From Plebeiibacterium sediminum (GTDB taxonomy: Bacteria; Bacteroidota; Bacteroidia; Bacteroidales; Marinilabiliaceae): a stretch of DNA of 64,000 bases. The stretch lies in contig NZ_JAPDPJ010000016.1 of the NCBI RefSeq assembly GCF_026013605.1, forward strand, positions 35,964-99,963. The letters are read 5' to 3'. Every line of letters begins with the position of its first letter. Within the stretch, counting starts at the first letter, position 1. The translations under genes and the position numbers were made by a program. Below, one piece after another: positions 25,331-34,839 of this stretch. The notes beneath the pieces were generated by a model, which made no database searches, was not told the DNA's origin, and saw only the letters and a program-made list of their open reading frames with translations.

Positions 25331-27721
25331 CTATTTACTAACCTCCAAAGTTATTGAATCCAATAATGGAGATGACAACTTAACAATCATCGGTTTAGTA
25401 CTATCAATATGCTTTGCATAAATCAACAGCTGCCCGTGAATACAACGTTGTTTGTTATCCTGGTAATTTAAAGCAACATCATTGGATGCATTTTCTAATC
25501 CTAATAAAGTTCCACCTTCAACATTACATGTAATTTCATTATCTGCCATTACTACTTGTTTACCATCTTTGTCGAGAACTTTTACTACAATTTGTCTTAC
25601 ATCATCATCAGAGGATTCTAAAACCTGCGCTGAAAGCTTAACAGGGTATGAATTTGTAATAACAGAATCAGAAACTACTTCCTCCTTTTTATTGTATGCC
25701 ACCACTTTTAATTCCCCGGATTCATAATTAACATCCCAGTAAATAATGCCAGTTTCATCATCATAGGGTTTGCGCGTTCCTAGAAGCTTTCCATTTAAAT
25801 ACAATTCAGCTTCTTCGCAATTAGTATAACAAGCTACCCTTACTTTTTCATTTTCAGAATAATTCCAAACTTTGGGTGCATCCATTGATAGCCAATCTCC
25901 ATGTGGTTTATAAGTCCCCACATACACCATAGGACTTTCAAGCCACAGCGACTGACGAAAATAACCTCGTGGCTTAATATTTCCGGCAAGGTCAATTAAA
26001 CCAGTAGTAAAACCTCTGGACGGCCAAGGTCCAGACTCCCCAAGATAATCAAAACCTGTCCACAAAAACTGACCAAAAATAAAATCCTTATCTCTTACTG
26101 CATGCCAGGCAGGTAAATCATGTCTGTTTTCGCTACCATACAATACTCTTCCAGGATATTTTTCATGATCCATATCGTATTTGTATTCTGTATAGTTATA
26201 ACCAACAACATCTAAAACAAAAGGATATTCCGTAAAATTAGACATTACTGCACCAGCTAAAGCTGCAGTAACCGGTCTTGAGGTATCCACCTCTTTAACT
26301 ACGGCAACCAATTCTTTAGCAATTTCTCCTAAACGCTTTGCATTAGGATGATCTTGTAAATACTTGCGGATATGTTGCTGACCAATTCCCTCTTTTTCTA
26401 AAATAGGATGTGTATACGGGTCATTAGGATAATCCACCTCATTACCGATACTCCACATAATGATAGAAGGATGATTACGATCTCTCAATACCTGATCCTT
26501 CAAATCCCTTTCACTCCACTCTCTAAAATATTGTGAAGTTCCCTGATGACCAGGTGTGCCACGATTCCATCCCTCAATCCACTTATTCTTTGGATATTCC
26601 CACTCATCAAAAGCCTCATCCATTACTAAAAAACCAAGCTCATCGCATAACTCATACAAATGCGTTGCTTGCGGATTATGACTTGTTCTTATGGCATTAC
26701 AACCTAAACTTTTTAATTGCTGCAAGCGAGTCCTCCAAACTGATTTATACACTGCAGCACCTAAAACTCCAGCATCATGATGTAAACACACGCCTTTAAG
26801 CTTCATATTCACTCCATTCAAAGAAAATCCTTTATCTGCATCAAAGTCAATTGTTCTGATACCTATCTTTGTTTCACTTTGATCCAGAATTTTAGAACCT
26901 TTTAAAACTGATGTTTTTAAAGTATATAAATAGGGAGTTTTTACGCTCCAAAGTTTTGGTGATTTCAACTGAAAAGATTGTGTAACTTCAGTCTTTGTAT
27001 TTGCATTAGCAGAAGTATTTTTTGAAGTTGATGCTACCCTATTTCCTGATGCATCATAAAGTTCCTGAACTACTTTTACTGATGATGTATTTGTACTATT
27101 ATTTATTGTTGTATTAGTCTCTACTATAGCCTGATTACCCTTTACATTAGCCTGATATGCAACGCCCCATTGATTAATATGAATTGGATTAGCATAAACC
27201 AAATATACATCCCTATAAATGCCTGAACCTGTATACCAACGTGAATCGGCATCCTGACTGTGATCAACTCTTACTGCAATAGAATTTTCTTCGCCCCATT
27301 TAATATATGGAGTTAATTCATACATAAAAGAGATATAACCATTTGGGCGCTTTCCCAACCATTTCCCATTTATAAAAACCTCACTATTATTATATACCCC
27401 TTCAAAATACACATACACTTTTTCGCCTTTTTTAGCTTCAGGTATGGTTATGTTTTTTCGGTACCAGGCAATTCCTCCAGGTAAAAATCCAGTACAACTA
27501 GCTAACTCAGGACTGGCATTTTGCTTTACACTCCAATCGTGCGGAACATCAACTGTACTCCACTTGCTACAGTCCATTGTTTCTCTACCACCATATTTAA
27601 CATCTCCCAAATGAAAAAACCACTGTTCGTTAATCAAGTGCCTTTCGCCAAATCCCTGCCCATTGGCTGAAATATTTAACGCGAAAATTACTGCAAAAAC
27701 AAAAAATAAACGATGAATCAT
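25331..27721 (-). CDS. GH2 family glycoside hydrolase (beta-galactosidase-like)
   Basis: 796 residues from the ATG at 27721; the longer frame to 27748 would need a TTG. The signal peptide ends near NISANGQG. The jelly-roll (about 15-175), Ig-like (about 180-295) and TIM-barrel (about 296-600) domains are in GH2 order, followed by Ig-like C-terminal modules. Acid/base Glu428 lies in SIGNEVDYP and nucleophile Glu531 in LYGSENRHD, followed by the typical FLWTGFDYLGE. It removes terminal beta-linked hexoses (galactose most often in this family) in the periplasm. It stands alone, 3 kb after the GntR gene and 30 kb before the GH8/GH43 block. Galactosidase versus other GH2 activity is not certain. 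Confidence 0.88.
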   Translation of the reverse strand: MIHRLFFVFAVIFALNISANGQGFGERHLINEQWFFHLGDVKYGGRETMDCSKWSTVDVPHDWSVKQNASPELASCTGFLPGGIAWYRKNITIPEAKKGEKVYVYFEGVYNNSEVFINGKWLGKRPNGYISFMYELTPYIKWGEENSIAVRVDHSQDADSRWYTGSGIYRDVYLVYANPIHINQWGVAYQANVKGNQAIVETNTTINNSTNTSSVKVVQELYDASGNRVASTSKNTSANANTKTEVTQSFQLKSPKLWSVKTPYLYTLKTSVLKGSKILDQSETKIGIRTIDFDADKGFSLNGVNMKLKGVCLHHDAGVLGAAVYKSVWRTRLQQLKSLGCNAIRTSHNPQATHLYELCDELGFLVMDEAFDEWEYPKNKWIEGWNRGTPGHQGTSQYFREWSERDLKDQVLRDRNHPSIIMWSIGNEVDYPNDPYTHPILEKEGIGQQHIRKYLQDHPNAKRLGEIAKELVAVVKEVDTSRPVTAALAGAVMSNFTEYPFVLDVVGYNYTEYKYDMDHEKYPGRVLYGSENRHDLPAWHAVRDKDFIFGQFLWTGFDYLGESGPWPSRGFTTGLIDLAGNIKPRGYFRQSLWLESPMVYVGTYKPHGDWLSMDAPKVWNYSENEKVRVACYTNCEEAELYLNGKLLGTRKPYDDETGIIYWDVNYESGELKVVAYNKKEEVVSDSVITNSYPVKLSAQVLESSDDDVRQIVVKVLDKDGKQVVMADNEITCNVEGGTLLGLENASNDVALNYQDNKQRCIHGQLLIYAKHIDSTKPMIVKLSSPLLDSITLEVSK

Positions 27722-28107
27722 ATTTGATTTATTAGACACAAAGAACAACTTTCTCTGCTGATTATTAATTTAACTTTAAAAGTGCAAAATAAGTATTCCT
27801 GCTAAAAAACACCGGTTAAAAATCCGTCATATACCACCAATAAATTGTTCAAACACTACTATTTTTAGTTTAAACATTACACATCTTGGAAACTCAATAA
27901 AAAAGAGAAAATTCATAAGTTAAATGGGAATAATTTAAGTTAGTCTGATTTTTAAATCATCATTTATGAGTTTGTGTTTTTAAATGACTAGTAAAAAAAA
28001 ATCACAACTATGTGTTATACCTCTCAAATAACTTATTTTTATTAATCTTTTAATTTTCTTGTCACAAAACATCTCAATAACCAGACTAATAAAACAAAGA
28101 CTGAACA
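27722..28107. other. Gene-free divergent gap between GH2 and the sigma factor
   Basis: 386 bp, AT-rich, with promoters expected for both outward genes. I find no good TAnnTTTG box, hairpin or coding frame, and nothing else I can name. Confidence 0.6.
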
Positions 28108-28599
28108 TTGAATAATTTTGATCACATATACAAACACAACTACCCTAAATTATATCGGGTCGCCATCAAGATGTTATTACATCATGATGAAGCAAAAGAT
28201 ATCCTACAGGAAGTTTTTATGTATTACTATCAAAAAACAAATAGTGGTTATAAAATAGAATATCCAACAAGCTGGTTGTATCGTGCTACTTTAAATAAGT
28301 GTATGGATCTGAATAAATGCAATCAAAAAACTGTATCCATTGAAGATCACGAAAACAATAAATCTATGTTGGACGAAAATCTTGCAGAACGTAGTTTTCA
28401 GGAACAGGTAATTCAAAAAGCCTTATCCGCTCTCTGTGATTCAGAAAAGGAACTGGCCATATTATACAGTGAAGGATTAAGTTATAAGGAGATGGCTGAG
28501 ATTACAGGAATTAAATATAGCTCTATTGGAAAAACACTATCCCGCACATTGAAAAAGTTAAATGGGATACTTAAAAAGATGAAGTATGAAATGTATTGA
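28108..28599 (+). CDS. ECF-type RNA polymerase sigma factor
   Basis: 163 residues. Region 2 covers about 5-70 (DEAKDILQEVFMYYY matches the conserved sigma-70 region 2 helix) and region 4 about 105-155 (YSEGLSYKEMAEITGIKYSSIGKTLSRTLKKL). The predicted start is TTG; the first ATG is 20 codons inside region 2 and would remove part of it. It redirects RNA polymerase in response to an envelope signal. The anti-sigma gene overlaps its end by 14 bp, so the two are translationally coupled. Unlike PUL-type ECF sigma factors, no SusC gene follows; a propeller-like secreted protein does. Confidence 0.88.
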   Translation: MNNFDHIYKHNYPKLYRVAIKMLLHHDEAKDILQEVFMYYYQKTNSGYKIEYPTSWLYRATLNKCMDLNKCNQKTVSIEDHENNKSMLDENLAERSFQEQVIQKALSALCDSEKELAILYSEGLSYKEMAEITGIKYSSIGKTLSRTLKKLNGILKKMKYEMY

Positions 28600-29032
28600 G
28601 GAAGAAGCTATTCAAAAATATATAGATTGGGAAACATCGAAAGAAGAATCAATAAATATTGAATCTCATATAGCAACATGTAATGACTGCAAACAAAAAT
28701 ATCTTGAACAAAAACAGATATGCAATGACTTTACACATTCATTAAATGCGCTGTATGATCAAAAAACAGAAGTCCCTGAATTTAAATATCCTGAATCACC
28801 GAAAAGATCTTTAAAATCAACATATAAGAAATTGGTTTATACCATTTCTGCAGCATCAATTATTGCATTTACCTATTTCTATTCAATTAATACAAATACT
28901 GGCCAAATTGAAAATATGTATCTGAATAGTTATGATGAAGTTTTTGATGCTAATAAATCTATTGATCAACAAGGTATCATGATCACCATTACTGATTCTG
29001 ATGGTCATACCACAGAGTTTAATTTAAACTAA
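28586..29032 (+). CDS. Membrane anti-sigma factor with zinc-finger motif
   Basis: 148 residues. The cytosolic N-terminal part has a ZAS-type motif with His28, Cys32 and Cys35 in HIATCNDC. A single membrane helix is at about 83-101 and a short periplasmic tail of about 45 residues follows. It should hold the overlapping ECF sigma factor inactive and release it on an envelope signal. The tail lacks the FecR/STN signalling domains used by sugar-transport anti-sigma factors, so the signal is probably not a SusC-type transporter. Confidence 0.82.
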   Translation: MKCIEEEAIQKYIDWETSKEESINIESHIATCNDCKQKYLEQKQICNDFTHSLNALYDQKTEVPEFKYPESPKRSLKSTYKKLVYTISAASIIAFTYFYSINTNTGQIENMYLNSYDEVFDANKSIDQQGIMITITDSDGHTTEFNLN

Positions 29033-29044
29033 ACTTAAAACATC

Positions 29045-30316
29045 ATGCAACAAAGAATTATATATACAGCAATCCTTTTATTTTTCATACAACTCACTAA
29101 TGCACAATCATTAGTGGATATTTATAAAAAAGGCACAGTAAAACTTATTCCGGATACGGAATATGCAAATAACAACGATTGGAATGAAGTATTTAAAACG
29201 TATTATGATACGATTTACAACAAACCGATGGGCGATCGCAAATCAATTATTATGATGCCCAATGGTTCGCTAATTATAAATCATGCCTATCGTAATTTTT
29301 ATAGCAAGTTTGATGTTAACGGAAACTTTATTGAAGAATTTGGTATTACCGATAGCTCTGGAAAAAGGTTTAAAAAGGCCAATAACATAGTTGGTGTCAT
29401 CAACAATAACTTTTTCACCGGGCTAGATAATATGGGTGTTATGCAATGCATGGATTTTGATGGTCATTACAAAAAGAAACTTGTTTTAGATTACATGACA
29501 CGTGATATGATTCCTGTGTCAGATCATAAAATTGCTGTTGTTGGCTGGGTTATCTGGAAAACTAAATTCAGAGACTTTGTAGCGATTGTTGATTATAATA
29601 CCAATGAGCAAAAAGTAATTTGGGAAAAATTTACAGACAGATGTGAAAGCAATAATCACTGTGATTTATTTAACTATAGATACACGTTTAAAAAAGGAGG
29701 ATCTTTCAGTATGAACACAATGCCTTTCACTAAAAATATAGGTATGAGTTCTCCTCCTAAAATAGCGTGTGTTAACAATCAAATCATTGTTGCTATTCCA
29801 ACCACAGGAGAAATATTTACCTACAGCATAGATGGTAAACTATTAAATTCAGATAAAATCACATGGGCAACCAATTACATTTCCGTTGAAGAGCAAAAAG
29901 AAATCCAGCAAAAAGCTATTGACAAGTGTCTGAATACCCATCTGGTTCCCTGGATATCGGAAGAAGAAGGAAAAATAGCCAGAGAAACCCTGCTTAATAT
30001 GATGAAAGAAGATCTATCTAAAATCAAAGATCCAATTCCAATTCCGGTATTCTCTCATATTATTAAGGACTCAGATGAAAACCTGCTATTTTTTGAAATT
30101 CCTAAAGAGGAAGGTATGAATAAATTTAATGTATGGATATATAAAAACGATGGCAAGTTTGTTTGTCAAAGCAGCTTTCAATGCGATGATTATGAACTCA
30201 ATATCAATCCTTCAAAAATGGTTTTCTATAAAGGATATATTTACGCACTACAAAAACTCAAAAACACAAACGGAAACCCATTACGACTTGTCCGGTTTAA
30301 AATAGCTGGTAATTAA
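29045..30316 (+). CDS. Secreted six-bladed-propeller-like protein of unknown function
   Basis: 423 residues with a signal peptide ending near TNAQS. The central part has repeated GxFIxEFG-like blade ends (for example NGNFIEEFG near 92) and Trp- and Asp-rich strands, consistent with the 6-bladed beta-propeller family that is common in Bacteroidota. No catalytic motif is visible. It lies 12 bp after the anti-sigma gene and shares its operon, so it may feed the sigma/anti-sigma pair or be its target. Family call is moderate. Confidence 0.65.
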   Translation: MQQRIIYTAILLFFIQLTNAQSLVDIYKKGTVKLIPDTEYANNNDWNEVFKTYYDTIYNKPMGDRKSIIMMPNGSLIINHAYRNFYSKFDVNGNFIEEFGITDSSGKRFKKANNIVGVINNNFFTGLDNMGVMQCMDFDGHYKKKLVLDYMTRDMIPVSDHKIAVVGWVIWKTKFRDFVAIVDYNTNEQKVIWEKFTDRCESNNHCDLFNYRYTFKKGGSFSMNTMPFTKNIGMSSPPKIACVNNQIIVAIPTTGEIFTYSIDGKLLNSDKITWATNYISVEEQKEIQQKAIDKCLNTHLVPWISEEEGKIARETLLNMMKEDLSKIKDPIPIPVFSHIIKDSDENLLFFEIPKEEGMNKFNVWIYKNDGKFVCQSSFQCDDYELNINPSKMVFYKGYIYALQKLKNTNGNPLRLVRFKIAGN

Positions 30317-30347
30317 CCAGATTTTTATTATAGTTTCTTTGTTAACA

Positions 30348-30376
30348 GAGCATTTGATTTTCAGATGCTCTTTTTT
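30348..30376 (+). terminator. Terminator of the sigma-factor operon
   Basis: Stem GAGCATTTG / CAGATGCTC (one G-T pair) with a short loop and a T-run of six, 31 bp after the propeller gene stop. It lies directly before the convergent kinase gene end at 30382. Confidence 0.85.
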
Positions 30377-30381
30377 ATGTT

Positions 30382-31728
30382 TTAATTCAAAATAAGGATA
30401 AATGTTGTTTTTTCAGGAACGGAATGAACCTTTAACGTTCCACCATGTAAACGCATAATTTGTTTTGAAAGACTCAATCCAATACCACTGCCATCTTCTT
30501 TTGTTGTAAAAAACGGAACAAAGATTTCATTCATGACATTCTCAGGAATTTCTGGTCCATTATTTTGAATAGCTATTTCTGTTTGTCCTTTTCCGTTTAC
30601 TTTGCTTTCGATAGTAATCTGAGGATTTTGCACTTCCTGCAATGCCTCAAATCCATTTTTAATAATATTTATAACAACCTGTGCCAGGAGCTTTTCATCT
30701 GCGTCAATCAACATTTCTTCATCTTCAACATGTAACCTAATGTCAACATCATTTCCGTATGATCCGGCTCGGCTTAAGATGATATTATTCTCAAGAAAAG
30801 ACTTTATCTTAAAGGCCTTTTTATTTGGTTTAGGCAGGCGAGTCAGCTTTCGGTATATATCAACAAATCGAATTAAACCTTCTCCCTGATTATTTATAAC
30901 AGCAAGTCCCCTGATGGTTGCTTCAATCATATCCTCATCCAAATCTTCTTTGCGAACCGGCTTTCCCTCATTTGTAAAGAAACCGGATAAACTTTGAGAT
31001 AAAGAAGTTATAGGTGCAATACCGTTCATAATTTCGTGTGTAAGCACCCTGATTAATTTTAACCACGAATCCAGTTCTTTTTCGTCTAACTGCTGATCAA
31101 TATCCTGAATGGTTAATAACATTAATTGCTGATGTTTGCTATAAAAAGGCATGGATTTTATTAGAAGCGTTTGCTTATGTTCTACTCCCTGGGACTGAAA
31201 CATAAATTGCTCCTGAGATTTCATCTGCAGTATTTGCTCTGCAATTTTAGCATTAAATTTATCCAGTTGCTTCATATGTGTAAGCTGCGATAAACCTAAT
31301 AGTTCCTTTACACTACTATTAGCATGTACCACAAAGCCTTTTTCATCATAGCTTAAAACTCCAATATTTATATGCTCTATAAGTGCATGAAAGTATTGAT
31401 CCCGTTGCTGATTTTCAACAATAGATTTTTTAATCTTTTCATTAATCCGCCCCATATTGGAATTTAACCGACTCAATATTGGATCCTGCTGTTTACTATT
31501 GGTATTCAGACTAAAATCATCATTCAAAATAGCTTCAAAAAAATAATTGATGTGTTCATGAATCTTATTCTGAAAGAAAATAACATTTACAAATAATATA
31601 ATTGTAACAACAACCAATACGATGGTTAATACCGGATGAAAATTAGAAATACTCCACACACACAGCCCACTCATAAGAACCAGAAGAATCAGGCGAAGGA
31701 CCATTTTTAGTTGATATCGTTTAATCAT
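30382..31728 (-). CDS. NtrY-type membrane sensor histidine kinase
   Basis: 448 residues. Two membrane helices lie at about 9-27 and 33-52 with almost no periplasmic loop, so the cue is probably sensed in or near the membrane. A PAS domain follows at about 110-215. The HisKA motif is RVLTHEIMNGIAPI with His231. The ATPase domain ends with GSGIGLSLSKQIM. It should phosphorylate the sigma-54-type regulator encoded 128 bp upstream on the same strand. Kinase, regulator and a divergent MacA/MacB-type exporter form a common unit in Bacteroidota, often tied to peptide or envelope stress. Confidence 0.9.
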   Translation of the reverse strand: MIKRYQLKMVLRLILLVLMSGLCVWSISNFHPVLTIVLVVVTIILFVNVIFFQNKIHEHINYFFEAILNDDFSLNTNSKQQDPILSRLNSNMGRINEKIKKSIVENQQRDQYFHALIEHINIGVLSYDEKGFVVHANSSVKELLGLSQLTHMKQLDKFNAKIAEQILQMKSQEQFMFQSQGVEHKQTLLIKSMPFYSKHQQLMLLTIQDIDQQLDEKELDSWLKLIRVLTHEIMNGIAPITSLSQSLSGFFTNEGKPVRKEDLDEDMIEATIRGLAVINNQGEGLIRFVDIYRKLTRLPKPNKKAFKIKSFLENNIILSRAGSYGNDVDIRLHVEDEEMLIDADEKLLAQVVINIIKNGFEALQEVQNPQITIESKVNGKGQTEIAIQNNGPEIPENVMNEIFVPFFTTKEDGSGIGLSLSKQIMRLHGGTLKVHSVPEKTTFILILN

Positions 31729-31785
31729 AGAATATTATTTTTGGTTTTAGGGTTAATGGTTACTTGGTAAACCTATTAGTTCTCT

Positions 31786-31844
31786 GTCTTCAGCCCTCCG
31801 TCAACTGAAGACTGAAGACTGAAGACTGGAGACTGAGGACTGAA
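31786..31844. repeat. Period-7 tandem repeat and inverted repeat, site A
   Basis: Six tandem units of ACTGAAG with variation at 31804-31844, preceded by the inverse segment GTCTTCAG at 31786-31793. The two parts can pair through CTGAAGAC. This is the same arm-like architecture that encloses the four-helix-bundle gene at 34840, but with no gene between the arms. Confidence 0.75.
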
Positions 31845-31856
31845 TAACCTTGAGTA

Positions 31857-33224
31857 TTATTTTATCCCAAACTTTTTCATTTTATTGTACAAGGTTTGTC
31901 TTGTAATTCCCAATTCATCGGCTGCAGCACTCACATTACCCGGATTTTTATCCAAAGCCTGATTAATTAAATTTTGCTCCATATCTTCGAGCTTCAGTGA
32001 CTGGGGATCTGTATTAGTGCGCCCATTAGGACGTAAGAAGAAATCATCAGGTTTTAAAACACTACTATCACTTAAAATAACCGCTTTTTCTATACTATGC
32101 TCTAATTCCCTGATATTACCCGGCCAATGATAATCCAACAGTTTTTCCTGAGCCTTATGGTTAATTTTTAAGTTTGCTTTATCGTATTTATGACCATACT
32201 TTTTCAAAAAGAAATCTGCCAACACCAATATATCTTCACCTCTATCTCTTAAAGGGGGAATTTCAATCTGAATGGTATTAATACGGTATAACAAATCCTC
32301 ACGAAACAAACTATCTGCAACCATCTGATCCAGATTTTTATTGGTAGCACTAACCAACCTAATGTTTATAGGGATCGGTTTATTACTTCCTAAACGGGTA
32401 ATTTCTCTGCTCTGCAATGCCACAAGAAGTTTGGCTTGCAAGGGAAACGAAAGGTTTCCAATTTCATCTAAAAACAAGGTACCATTATTGGCCACTTCAA
32501 ATTTACCAACACGATCTTCTTTGGCATCGGTAAAAGCTCCTTTGGCATGACCAAACAACTCGCTTTCGAACAAAGTTTCTGTAATGGCCCCCATATCTAC
32601 ACTCACCATCATTTCATGATGACGTTTCGATAAGCGATGAATTTCCCGGGCTATCAACTCCTTCCCTGTTCCATTTTCGCCAGTAATTAAAACATTGGTA
32701 TCTGTTTTAGCCACCTTACGAACCATATTCAGCACATTCATAATTTGTGGAGAATTACCAATGATGAGTTTGTCTTCCTTATTAAATGCCTTTTTTAATT
32801 CTTTCTCCTTAAGCTTTAATGAGTTTACTTCCTGCTTTGAAATAGTTAATTGCATGGCAGACTCAATGGTAGCCAACAACTTGGCATTATCCCAAGGTTT
32901 TAAAATAAAATCTGTTGCACCTTTTTTAAGCGCATTAACAGCCAATTCAACGTCACCATAGGCTGTTATCATCACAACCGAAGTTTCAGGATGATGTTCT
33001 TTGATATAATTTAGCCAATATAAACCTTCGTTACCGGTGTTTAATCCGGCTTTAAAATTCATATCCAGCAAAACGAGTTGAAAATCATTTTCGTTAAAAA
33101 CAGAAGTAATCAGGTTGGGATTTGATACACATTTTATTTTATAGTGCTTCATCAATAGTATTTCAAGAGCACTTAAAATACTTTTATTATCGTCAACGAT
33201 TAAGATATTTCCTCTTTTATTCAT
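31857..33224 (-). CDS. NtrC-family sigma-54-dependent response regulator
   Basis: 455 residues. The receiver domain has phosphoacceptor Asp54 (VLLDMNF) and Lys109. The AAA+ domain has Walker A GENGTGKE at 182-189 and Walker B FLDEIG at 251-256. The sigma-54 contact loop is GAFTDA at 229-234 in place of the canonical GAFTGA; Asp at this position is common in Bacteroidota members I know. A Fis-type HTH (NVSAAADELGITRQTLYNKM) closes the protein. It lies upstream of its kinase in the same operon and is divergent from the exporter genes, which have a candidate sigma-54 promoter. Confidence 0.92.
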   Translation of the reverse strand: MNKRGNILIVDDNKSILSALEILLMKHYKIKCVSNPNLITSVFNENDFQLVLLDMNFKAGLNTGNEGLYWLNYIKEHHPETSVVMITAYGDVELAVNALKKGATDFILKPWDNAKLLATIESAMQLTISKQEVNSLKLKEKELKKAFNKEDKLIIGNSPQIMNVLNMVRKVAKTDTNVLITGENGTGKELIAREIHRLSKRHHEMMVSVDMGAITETLFESELFGHAKGAFTDAKEDRVGKFEVANNGTLFLDEIGNLSFPLQAKLLVALQSREITRLGSNKPIPINIRLVSATNKNLDQMVADSLFREDLLYRINTIQIEIPPLRDRGEDILVLADFFLKKYGHKYDKANLKINHKAQEKLLDYHWPGNIRELEHSIEKAVILSDSSVLKPDDFFLRPNGRTNTDPQSLKLEDMEQNLINQALDKNPGNVSAAADELGITRQTLYNKMKKFGIK

Positions 33225-33370
33225 AGTATTAGGATTTTCTCAAATTTAAAGTAATGGAATTAACTAAAAAAGGATGTGTAAAAAATTTATACATTTTATT
33301 GTAAACTTTTTTTACACCGCTCATATCTCAATTTAAGCTAATCACCTAACAACCAAATAATACCACTCTT

Positions 33371-33386
33371 TGGCACAATATCAGTA
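33371..33386 (+). promoter_or_regulatory. Candidate sigma-54 promoter of the exporter operon
   Basis: TGGCAC at 33371-33376 aligns with the -24 element, and CAGTA at 33382-33386 with a weakened TTGCA -12 element, keeping the GG-to-G spacing of 12. It lies 93 bp before the membrane-fusion gene and faces it. The adjacent regulator is of the sigma-54 type, which makes the match meaningful despite the imperfect -12 part. Confidence 0.5.
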
Positions 33387-33478
33387 ATAAAGAATTACAG
33401 AATATAACTTTTAAAGTTGATGGTATTACCTACAAACTTTAAATAAATAATTAAACAAACATTATAACAACATAACTT

Positions 33479-34729
33479 ATGGACAGAGTAATAGAGCATA
33501 AGAAAGGTATCAAACGTAAACATATATATTGGGCTATTGGAGCCATAGTAATGTGCTTTTTACTTTTCAATATGTTATTTGCATCCAACCTATCTGTTTA
33601 CAGAATTGATAAGGAAAAAGTAACCATAAACGAAGTGAAATATAGTCAGTTTAATGATTTTATAACGGTTACCGGTAAGGTTGAACCTATTTCTACCATT
33701 TTTTTGGATGCCATTGAAAGCGGTCGTGTAGTGGAACGATACATTGAAGAGGGTGCCATGGTAAAAAAGGGCGATATCATTCTAAAACTGGAGAATAATC
33801 AACTATATCAAACCATATTAAACAGCGAGGCTGCCTTAGCCGAAAAAGAAAACTACCTGCGTAGTACTCAAATAAGCTTTGAATCGGAATTGGTATCCTC
33901 AAAACGTAATTTACTGGATAACGAATTTCAGTTGAAAAGATCTAAAAGGAAATATGAACAATACAAAGGATTTTATAAAGACGGATTAGTTGCCAAAGAA
34001 GAATATCTGCGTGCTGAAGAAGACTACGAATACCAGCAAAAATTGATGGATATAAACTACCTGAAGGCTAAAAATGACTCCTTAATACGCCTTACTTCCA
34101 TGAAGACTTTAGAACAGGATTTGGAAAAAATGCGCAAGAACTTATCACTCGTATACGAACGTTTAGAACATCTGAATGTAAAGGCTCCGGTTGATGGTCA
34201 GTTAGGAATGCTGGATGCCGAACTTGGACAGTCCATTGGACAAGGAACCAGAATAGGAATGATCAATGTGCTCACCAATTACAAAGTCAATGCTTCTATT
34301 GATGAGCACTACATCGATAGAGTTGAAAGAGAGTTAACCGGTACCTTTGAAAGAAACCAGGATTCGTATCAACTCCATATTAAAAAGGTATATCCCGAAG
34401 TTAGAAATGGCAAATTTGACATTGATTTAGTTTTTGACGGTCAAAAACCAGAAAACATCAGAACCGGACAAAGCTACCATATAAAACTTAAGCTAGGCGA
34501 ATCGAACAAAGCCATACTAATCAACAGAGGAAGCTTTTTTCAAACAACAGGAGGACAATGGATATATGTACTGAACGATAACGAAACAGAAGCCACAAAA
34601 CGCTTCATCAAAATAGGAAAACAAAATCCACAATATTATGAAGTTATAGAAGGTCTCGAGCCCGGCGAAAAAGTCATCACCTCAAGCTATGATGTTTTTG
34701 GGGATAATGAGAAAATAATACTTAGGTAA
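33479..34729 (+). CDS. Membrane-fusion protein of an ABC exporter (HlyD/MacA-like)
   Basis: 416 residues. One N-terminal membrane helix at about 19-37, then a lipoyl-like half (AIESGRVVERYIEEGAMVKKGD near 80), a long coiled-coil hairpin of about 110-230, the second lipoyl half (VKAPVDGQLG) and beta-barrel domains. It bridges the inner-membrane ABC permease and an outer-membrane channel in the periplasm. It is the first gene of the exporter operon, controlled by the divergent NtrC-type regulator. A purine-rich repeat begins immediately at its stop codon. Confidence 0.9.
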   Translation: MDRVIEHKKGIKRKHIYWAIGAIVMCFLLFNMLFASNLSVYRIDKEKVTINEVKYSQFNDFITVTGKVEPISTIFLDAIESGRVVERYIEEGAMVKKGDIILKLENNQLYQTILNSEAALAEKENYLRSTQISFESELVSSKRNLLDNEFQLKRSKRKYEQYKGFYKDGLVAKEEYLRAEEDYEYQQKLMDINYLKAKNDSLIRLTSMKTLEQDLEKMRKNLSLVYERLEHLNVKAPVDGQLGMLDAELGQSIGQGTRIGMINVLTNYKVNASIDEHYIDRVERELTGTFERNQDSYQLHIKKVYPEVRNGKFDIDLVFDGQKPENIRTGQSYHIKLKLGESNKAILINRGSFFQTTGGQWIYVLNDNETEATKRFIKIGKQNPQYYEVIEGLEPGEKVITSSYDVFGDNEKIILR

Positions 34730-34793
34730 AAAGGAAAAGGGAAAAGGGAACAAGGAGAAAGGAAAAAGGAGAAAGGAGAAAGGAAAAGAAAAT
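34727..34793. repeat. Purine-rich left arm of cassette B
   Basis: About 65 bp of GGAGAAA, GGAAAA and GGGAACAA units on the plus strand, starting at the stop codon of the membrane-fusion gene. The pyrimidine arm at 35235-35261 is its imperfect reverse complement (best match 34766-34785). Together they enclose the four-helix-bundle gene. Confidence 0.8.
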
Positions 34794-34839
34794 TAGATTA
34801 AACGTAAAAGTGTATTTTTATAATCTAAACTTGAAAACT

